Assembly: GCA_007570785.1 (NCBI GenBank)
Contig: ML662449.1
Coordinates: 16,614,659-16,678,658 of the forward strand
Direction of reading: 5' to 3'
Length of the DNA stretch: 64,000 bases
Source: Antilocapra americana
Taxonomy: Eukaryota; Chordata; Mammalia; Artiodactyla; Antilocapridae
The notes under the pieces are model-generated. The model worked only from the letters and a program-made list of their open reading frames with translations. It searched no databases and was not told the DNA's origin. This document shows, piece by piece, positions 56,340 to 64,000 of the stretch (positions are counted from its first letter, which is position 1; every line of letters begins with the position of its first letter). The position numbers and the translations under genes were made by a program.

Positions 56340-57800
56340 TTTTTTTATCTCATGTTTCTAAATATTAGCTTATATTCTTCATATCAAAACTTTGGTTATT
56401 TACATTGGAAACTTTAATTCACTTAAAATTTATTTGGAGTATGAAATAAGAATAAATGATCAGTTTATCAAATTGTACATTCTGGAATAATTTGCCTTTA
56501 CTACAATGTTTTGGAAAACTATATTAATTAAATTCCCAATATGTATAATTTGAATACCTTCTATACTTTCTTTTACACCTTGTTAATCTGTATTGGCCTA
56601 GGGTCATTATATATGATAAACTTTTTATAAATTTGAGATAAATGTAAACATATACATCTCTGGATAGCTTGGGTAAACAAAGTTATTTTGTTTTTCATTT
56701 GTTAGTTATGTATTTGCTTGCAATATTGATTGTTAATGTTCATTTTATTCTCATTTATTATTAACTAATATTCCTTCCTAATCTTCAATAGTTTCAGATG
56801 CTTACACTTGTAACATTATGTTTAGATTTTTAGACATTGCTATGGCTAGTATTCCATTGTATGTCTGTTTCTTGATGTGTTTATAAACCTGTTACTGCTG
56901 AATATATCACTCATTTAAAGTCCTTTTTCAATTATAAAAAAGCCAAATAAATAATGCCTAGCAATGGTTCAAGTATATTAGAAGTTTCAACAATAGAAAT
57001 GAGATTGCTAGGTCAATCTTTTTACATATATTTGAAATTTGTGTAAATATACTAACAAGTTCTAAAGCTATTGGCTCTAAATCAATATTTCCTGTGCCTG
57101 TTTCCCTATATCCTTGCCAAGAGAATTTTATTCAACATTTAAATTTCGGTAATGTTCTTAATACAAGTAGTATCATTGTGAAATCACTTTATGTGCCCTT
57201 TAATAAAAATAAGATGGATTATTGGACTATATTTTGCCATGTTTGAATATTATTTTCAAGTCCACATCTGTGTAATGTGAGTTCAGAGCCATTTTTCTAT
57301 AGGACTATGTTCTTTTCCTATCAATTGTCATAAAAATATACATCTTGAGATTTATAGATTACAATGTTGATAAAAATTACAAGTGTTTTCCCCAGCTTTT
57401 CATTTATATTTTATTTTACTTTTGTTTATAAGATGTACAGATACGTTTGCTTCTTTTATAGCATTTTAAAATGATTTTCTTTAATTTATAGCATACTTCA
57501 TATAAAAGCAATATTCAAAAATTTTTACATTTTTATTACTTTTATGTTGTGACACATGTAAATCCTTGATCCAGTTGAAGATTTTGCTGGTATACGATGT
57601 AAGTTTCCAAATATTTCATTTTCCAGATAGCTATAAAATTACTTCAACATTATTGAAAGTTATCATTTTCACTAAATAATTGAGATATCATATCCTCTTA
57701 CATAAATTTGTTTTTCTAGATTTCCTTTATTAATCACATTGATCTTTCTATTTATATACCAATAACACTTTTGATGTTTTATAAATTTTAATAGCCAGTA
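56340..57800 (-). mobile_element. Old L1ME/L1M4 fragment, antisense
   Basis: Block order fits antisense L1 from the 3' end into ORF2: GAAATGAGATTGCTAGGTCA, GTGCCTGTTTCCCTATATCC, AGCCATTTTTCTATAGG, then AAATCCTTGATCCAGTTGAA and ACACTTTTGATGTTTTATAA. The left section (56390-56560) resembles a second, separate copy of the block starting TTAATTCACTTAAAATTTAT. No coding capacity remains. Confidence 0.7.
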
Positions 57801-58480
57801 AGACATTAGGGCACATTGATTTTGTATTTAATGCTTTCTTACTGCTTTTACTTTTTTTTACTTTCACTGAATTGTGTCCAGATACTCCATTCCCACTATC
57901 AACATAAAAAGGGTTGTTATTTTTATTAGTTATCCCTAAATATGTTACGGTAACTGCTACTATAAACTGTAACTGCATATTCTTTGTATATAAATAAAAG
58001 TTGTGATACCTTATAGCTCATGTTAACATTGTGAATAGAATTTTATTCTAATTATTTGTGATTCAATAAATTTGTGATTCAATAAATTTGTGATTCATCA
58101 GGTATAAACGAATAGTATTATTTCTAGCAGCACTACTTATAATTTTAGTGCCATGAATTGTTTTATTTTTAAAAGTTGTATGTATCAAATGATACAGCAT
58201 GAGAATAATATTTGAAATGACTTGAAATGATTCTCCTTACAGAGTTCTGGGCTAAGTACCTTCCTTGTTATAATCTTTTGATTTAAAAACTCCAATATAT
58301 TTTAAGTTTATCAGTATAGTCACATTCTTTCTTGCTTTTCAAATAATCGCATTATTGTGCATATTTGTAGAAATCATCACTATCACATTTTTTCAGATGT
58401 AGTTCCATAGTGCTGTATTGCATTTTATTGTAAAGTTTCTCTCATGGTTTGTTTAATATCCACAGTTATGGTGCATATGC
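57801..58480. other. Unassigned AT-rich DNA with a short tandem repeat
   Basis: No transposon recognised. Contains the 16-base tandem repeat at 58055-58097. Confidence 0.4.
58055..58097. repeat. 16-base tandem repeat
   Basis: TTTGTGATTCAATAAA occurs twice without change and then a partial third time (TTTGTGATTCA). Confidence 0.95.
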
Positions 58481-58489
58481 AATGAAATT

Positions 58490-58840
58490 GGCTCAATTCT
58501 TACATTTTAGAGGAACTGTAAATTCATACACAACACTTTTTTTAAAGCAGTTCACCAAGAAGTATCTGAAACCATAAATATATTCATATTATTTGAAAAA
58601 GTAATACCACTTCTGGGAAGTGATCCCAAGGTAATAAACCAATGTAAGTGAAAAGCCTTGAAAGAGGAGATTTTCATTTCCCCATTACATATCACAGAGA
58701 AAAGTCAGAAGCAATATAAATATTCCTGACAGTCACAGAACTTGCAACATGCTTGTTTATCAAATAAATGGAATAACCTTTACATAGGATATGAGAACTC
58801 TATAGAGAGATAATCATTCTAGAAAGACAAACTAGACAAA
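58490..58840 (+). mobile_element. Old L1M 3' fragment
   Basis: AGTAATACCACTTCTGGGAA and GATCCCAAGGTAATAAACCA match the 3' part of old L1 ORF2, followed by decayed 3' untranslated sequence (CAAATAAATGGAATAACCTT). Confidence 0.6.
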
Positions 58841-60369
58841 ATACCCTAGCTCCAGAAAGTGCCCTAGATGTTAGATGAGAGATTCAACTTTGATGATAGC
58901 ATAGTGGTTCTTTTTCGGTGAGTGAGGGGGATGTCTCTGAGCCGAACCACCACTGGGTAGTAATCAACGTTACAACACTAAAAGATTTTCACGGAAACTC
59001 CTTTTACATCATGTAGTGCATGTAGCTCTTTTTAGGCAGTTTTCAATGAAGCATAACATAAAGATGGAGTCATCCTTCATTTGCTAAACTTCAGCAATGA
59101 ATTTAGTCATTTTGGCTTGTCAATGCATGCTTAAAGCAGGAGTGAATGGAGATTAGTGAAAAGCTGTTAGCAGCATATTCACAGAGGATATCAACAAGAC
59201 CTGGTAGAGATGACTTCTGTATTAGCATCTAAGTTCTTCCCCTGTGCACAATCCTTCAATTCCTTTTACAGGAGAATTGTGAAACTAAAGTAAAATACAG
59301 TATGAAACTAATACAGTAAAAAATATTGTAAACTGGAAAAACACAGGTTTCAGAGCTTAGCTAAACTGCCCAGTGTTATAGAGGCAGTAAAAAGTAAAAT
59401 AATATATGAACTTACCTTCTCTGCAGAGAAGGTAGCAGATATCTATTTATACTTCACTCTGAAGTTTTTCGTCAGAGAAAGAGGATCAGTAGTGATTATG
59501 GAGTGAGCATAGAGAAAGTTGAGAGCTTATGATCTTGCATCTGAATATTTACACCCTATTGCAAAGAGGGGAAAAATAGTAAGGGTCAGATATTCATTTT
59601 TGCTTTATGGTTTTCTTGCTAGTAATAGACAGCCCACAAATTTATGTTAATGGTTGACTGATTCTTTATGTCATCGGATTTCACAGTTTTGCCTCCACGC
59701 ATAGCAAATGTTACATTTTCTGTTACACTCTTATTTCTATGTAAGAACTTTTCCCCCCCATTTCCTTTGATGTCTTTGGCAAATTGCATCAAATTTTATG
59801 TTGTGAGTTTTTGATCTTGTACCTATAAGGCTAAGCAATTTCCTCATACAACTTGGCTGTTTAAACTTCTGTTTTTTTGACACGTTCATTTTTGTTTCAA
59901 CTGCATGAGTGTTTCTTTGTGCAGTGAATTTCTGTGAATTTCTCCCTTTCTGTAAATATTTTTGTAAGACTGCTCAAACAATGTTTCATTTATCAATATA
60001 TTAAGAGAGCTGTATTTATTATACATAGTTACATACACACATGTTTATATATGTTTATATATGTGCTTATGTTTGCATGAGAAATAGATAAGTGGTTAGT
60101 GATTGCAATCAGGCTACATTTAGTAAAAATAGTTTAACCATTTTCAAATGGCAGTAAAAATAGAATACAAAATTAAAACCTAGGAAATAATAAATTTTCA
60201 AATTCAGAATTATTATTTATGTACATTGTAATGAAGGAAATACTTTTAAAATCAAAACTAACTGATGACATTTATATTTTGTTTGTATTCAAATCCTCTC
60301 ATTTTGATAAAGCATCTGAATAATGACACATTTTACATTTGCTATTTCTTCTCCAAATTATAGCAGGTG
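58841..60369. other. Unassigned intergenic DNA
   Basis: 1.5 kb without a recognised repeat; a small less AT-rich patch lies at 58905-59060. No open frame of note. Confidence 0.4.
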
Positions 60370-60938
60370 TTATATTGTTGTAGCCGCACGCTCTGGGAAG
60401 CAAACTCACTCAGAAGGACAACGCAGATAGTGAAGTGCAGTTTATTACACCGGCGGGCCCAAGGCAGAGTCTCCTCTTAGCCAAGGACCCCAACCAGCAT
60501 TTGTGAGGATCTTTTATATCCATGTGAACGTGTCTAAACCCACCACCCCAAATCACCTGGAACTTACATCAAGGAAGGAAAGGTAAATACAATCACAATA
60601 ATGTCATCATTCAAGTATCATGTGTTAGAACAGTCAATAATCAATAAGCCCGAGGTTACTATCAGAAAGCTTATGACCTGTCCGGAGCCAGGGTTTATGA
60701 CCTGTCAGGAGCCAGGGCTTATGACCTGTCAGGAGCCAGGGGTGGTTAGTGCATGTTATCACTTAGGTGTTGAGTATCCTGGATCTAACCTTCCAGATTC
60801 TCCTGTCCAGAGCGGGGGCCTAATCCCTCCATTGTAATTTCCACAGGCACTAAGCACAGACTTCAGAGAGGTGCCTGAGCATGATCAGCATCATGAACAG
60901 GCCTGAAATGGGCCCTATGAATTCCTTTTTCAGTATAT
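60370..60938 (-). mobile_element. Endogenous retrovirus LTR, minus strand, probably solo
   Basis: A GC-richer block runs from TGTTGTAGCC (60376) to TTTTTCA (60932), about 557 bases, with TG...CA ends. Read on the minus strand it has a TATAAAA box (60512-60518) and about 70 bases further an AATAAA signal (60441-60446), then a short region to the end, so the order U3-R-U5 is clear. TTATAT (60370-60375) and GTATAT (60933-60938) could be a 6-base target duplication with one change. An alternative left edge at 60379 is possible. U3 holds a three-copy 24-base repeat. I see no retroviral internal sequence on either side. The plus-strand frame 60601-60837 is a shadow. Confidence 0.72.
60671..60742. 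repeat. 24-base tandem repeat x3 in LTR U3
   Basis: The unit TTATGACCTGTCAGGAGCCAGG (shown in part) is 24 bases long and present three times, with one change in the first copy (TCCGG for TCAGG) and a variable last base. It lies in U3 upstream of the TATA box with respect to the LTR. Duplicated U3 blocks are typical of retroviral enhancers; activity here is inference. Confidence 0.93.
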
Positions 60939-63424
60939 CTCCCCTTTTGTTTTCAGGAAAGAATGCATTGTTTCCTCAAATGAATTTTAAGTATCTTAAG
61001 TATTTAGTCAGTACTGTGTCTTGTACTTTATTTTTATCATATACTTTGCACACACACAGAGTAGGTGTTAAATGAATGGTTATTCACTGGTGAATTAAAA
61101 TATGTAATTAACCAGAAAACTGCATTTACCAACTATCTAGAACTTTAGGATTGTATTGCATGTAATACTACCCTATACTTAAGTTAGTTATAACTTCTAC
61201 CTGTGTAGTAAGTATATTCTTATTATCATGACAATTTATAGCATCATTATATTAAAGCATATTATTTAGATACATTAGGGAAATGTAATATGTGCTGTCT
61301 GTTACCTCTAATTCAACATTGTTTAAAGCAAAATTATAACTAGATAGCTTATCTCTTACTTTGCATTATCTAGTACTCTGAACATTTCATCAGTAGAATT
61401 TATTATTTGCATAATAATGAGGCTACATTCTCTGATATATGCATTAGATCACTTTTTCACATTTGCTTTTTTTTTTCCTACAAATTTCTATCTCAGGCTT
61501 CCTTCATAAATATGTATATTGGTGGTAAAGAATAGGAAATAGTTATGCATTTGAATTCCTCTCAGTAATACTTTAATGCCTCCTCACTTTTAGATGGTAG
61601 AATGTTTTATCTTTTAAATAATGAGAATAGAATGATTTCTAAAATATCTATTGATGAAAACAGTGTGCAGAGTATCTGGAAACATGAAAAAGCAAGAGCA
61701 TTCTGGAAAGCATCTAATGGGAGCATGGAAATAATACAAATAATTCTAATGAAAAAGGAAATTTCTAAAGTATGTTTCTTGTGATATAAGGATTGAAAGG
61801 CAGGATTCCTGAACAATCATTGGAGGGATAAAATTAAATGAGGCTTAAAAATAGATAATACTGTAAAAGAGGTTGAAGTTTCCTGACAAGGTGGTATATA
61901 GAATGCGCTGCCGTCTGCATTCTCTAAAATCATCTGTGAAAATAAAATACAGAAATTGCAGGGCAGACTGGATGTGAGAACTGACAGACAATATCTGTAA
62001 AACTCCTGGAGAGAATAAAGAATATCATGAACTTATGGAAGAGAAGGTGGTATTGCCTTGGAAAAAAATTACACGAGGAAAGATTTAAGTTCTGTTATCA
62101 TCCACTTAAATTATTTGGAAAAGTGTTTGACCTATACAACAGAAATAACCAGGATCAGCCCAAGCTCCTCAGTTGTGAATGTAGATAATGTTGGGTTGGC
62201 ACAATACTTTGGGCGAGGCACTATAAAATCGGTGTGACTGACCCTTAGATGTCAAGCATTCACAACTCCTTCTGTTCTGACTTTAAATCCCCAAAAATGG
62301 TACATCAAACTATTCAGATGAGAGAGTATGATTCCCAGCTCCAGTTCCTTTGTAAGTCTTTAAGCCTGGCTCATTAGTAGAACTGTTGGCTTGGTGAAGT
62401 GATGAGATCATTAGGGGTTTTATATGCCCTCTCCTTTAAACCCATTGAGAAGGTTCCAAACTTTCACATGACCTTTTTTTTTCCCCTTACACTTTACCAG
62501 ACAGGAAAGTTGATATGGTCAGACATTCCCTTTGTTTGCTAAAATAACTGAATACCTCACAAATTCAACTGCTGTAAAAGAAAGATACCAAATATGTTAT
62601 AGATACAACACAAACTTAAATAAATAGAAAAGAAAAAAAAAGAAATTAAAATAATTATAATAATCTTTTAACAAGGCAATTAGTAATATGAAGCAGAAAC
62701 AGGAAGTCATAAAAGGAAACATATGGAAGAATAAAGAGAGAGTGTAAAATGTGGAGGAAGAGTGTTTTTCTGAAGGTTTTCACTTTTGTCTCAGGTTCAA
62801 AGGATTTGTTAACAAAATAAGCCACTAGTTATATACAAATAAATAATACAAATATTTATTAGAGAATTATCTAGCTTACTTTCAATAAACTAATATTAAA
62901 AGAAAAAAGACATATAAAGAGCATAAGATACATCACCAAATTGGAGTTTGACCAACATCCAAATGGCCTGGGAAATACCATGTCACAGCATATCTTGAGT
63001 CCCATTTGGGCAAAGGCCCAGGCAGTGTGTCTGCTCCTTGGGTGAAATTTTAGATTGATGTCCCTCGGGTTCCCATTTATAATCCCCAGGCCACAAACCT
63101 ATACCATTCTCAGTCTGGGAGCAAAACTGCAGCTCTTGTATTATGTTAATTTTTTTACAATCCTCTTTCCTTTGTTCTGCAGATCTTGGAATGTCCCTAA
63201 ATCCTGGGAGTGGCTGGCCAGACCTCCTCCAGGGACTTAACAAATTCCAAGATCAGCTTCTGATCTATCTATTGTGTTTCTCTTCCAACACTGACACTCC
63301 AGAGGTGTGACTGGCACCCTTAGCAGTAGTCAAGGCAATGTTCAGGTAGGTTGGAAGCAAAGTCAGAGGTCTGATATGCTTTGTCTCTGAAGCCAAAACA
63401 AGACAATTTAATTTCCCTAACAAG
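60939..63424. other. Unassigned intergenic DNA
   Basis: 2.5 kb in which I recognise no repeat family with confidence. The part from about 61860 to 62500 is less AT-rich and looks like a decayed older element. At 62960-63420 the sequence may be an upstream extension of the L1 5' end that follows. The frames at 61602-61784 and 62983-63243 match no family I know. Confidence 0.4.
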
Positions 63425-64000
63425 TAGGAGGACATGGAATTCATTTCTCTCCACAAATTCATTAAGGATACATCTACAGATGAAGCAATTCTCACAGAAC
63501 ACTGGCTGAACATTTGCAGATCTTGGACACCAGAAAAGACAGGAGAAATCCCTGCAGAGCTGGGTAGGATGAAAGAAAGAAGAACGGGAAAGAAAAAAGA
63601 GAGAGAGAGAGAAAAGAGGGTATGGGATGGGACCTGCACCTCTGAGGGTTTTGAAGGAGAGGAAAATTTCTCACATATGGGAAAATCCCCTCAAATGATG
63701 GGGACATCAATTGGGACAGAAGGGGAACATCAGGAGCCGTCAGAGGAGAGTGAAACAACATGTCTGTGGCACACAGGATAGAGTGGGAGCTACACAGACG
63801 GTCCACGCCACAACCCTGCACACCCCAGCCTAGGATATATGCCTGCCATTGTTCATGAAATACTGCGTGCTGGAATGTGGGGATTGGAAAGCAATCCTGT
63901 AGAGAGGACTGTTGCTGGCTGCAGGGAGATAGTTTGAGGGGAGGGGAGTCAGTTGATCTTTGATGGAGAGTATCTGTGGAGGAAACACAGACTGCCACAA
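63425..64000 (+). mobile_element. L1 5' untranslated region, running off the window
   Basis: Sense-strand L1 5' UTR. It starts near GGAATTCATTTCTCTCCAC and continues with AAATTCATTAAGGATACATC, CAATTCTCACAGAACACTGG, AAAAGACAGGAGAAATCCC, a GA-rich run (63588-63613), GGGACCTGCACCTCTGAGGG and the typical GAGAGGACTGTTGCTGGCTG near 63901. No ORF1 is reached. Since 5' ends are rare in truncated L1 families, this copy may extend for several kilobases beyond the window. Frames on both strands (115 and 168 codons) are within the UTR and not genes. Confidence 0.78.

Noticed and set aside
60601..60837. A 78-codon frame with an eight-residue repeat
   Set aside because: The peptide repeat is only the translation of the 24-base U3 repeat of the LTR, on the strand opposite to LTR transcription.
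63492..63998. 168-codon minus-strand frame at the window end
   Set aside because: It is antisense to an L1 5' UTR, which is GC-richer and therefore has few stops. No protein family recognised.

Overview
The window is a gene-poor, AT-rich stretch of ruminant nuclear DNA, most likely from a bovid such as cattle, sheep, goat or a close relative. That reading rests on the repeats: about seventeen copies of the tRNA-derived Bov-tA/Bov-A2 SINEs, eleven pieces of the RTE-type LINE BovB, and L1 fragments whose 3' ends look like the ruminant lineage. Older mammalian repeats (L1M/L1ME pieces, MIR, MER5A, MER20, a Tigger-type DNA transposon) lie underneath. Repeat families were named by recognition of their consensus sequences, not by a database search, and most boundaries are good only to about 10-30 bases.

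No intact protein-coding gene, tRNA, rRNA or CRISPR array can be supported. The longer open frames are decayed L1 ORF2 or BovB reverse transcriptase, antisense frames through those elements, or SINE read-through. One exception is worth checking: a 291-base open block on the minus strand (5778-6068) with a good splice acceptor and donor in the same frame.

Layout: 1-1227 has no recognised repeat. 1228-4990 holds an antisense L1 with an internal deletion, an older antisense L1 and a SINE. 5070-8065 holds a Tigger remnant, the candidate exon, and an L1 3' end split by a solo endogenous retrovirus LTR with a 6-base target duplication. 8400-9832 is an interrupted BovB. 9833-14185 is mostly unassigned. 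14186-23965 is dense with L1, BovB and SINE pieces and includes a small BovB derivative made of joined 5' and 3' ends. 24430-26765 has a three-level nest followed by a 5'-inverted L1. 27311-36360 is SINEs, MER20, MER5A and old L1. 36582-43730 includes BovB pieces and a complex L1/SINE nest ending in the longest BovB copy. 43890-49620 is sparse. 49621-53094 has no recognised repeat beyond simple sequence. 53095-54705 is a second clear L1 inversion split by BovB. 56340-58840 is old L1. 60376-60932 is a second retroviral LTR on the minus strand with a three-copy 24-base repeat. The last 570 bases match an L1 5' untranslated region that runs off the end.

Nothing here works together as an operon or pathway. 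The content is a record of retrotransposition: trans-mobilised SINEs and a BovB deletion derivative, twin-primed L1 insertions, and LTR recombination. I found no convincing new biological system. The most unusual items are the candidate exon, the rearranged BovB derivative with a perfect 10-base target duplication, and two pairs of dispersed repeats I could not name.
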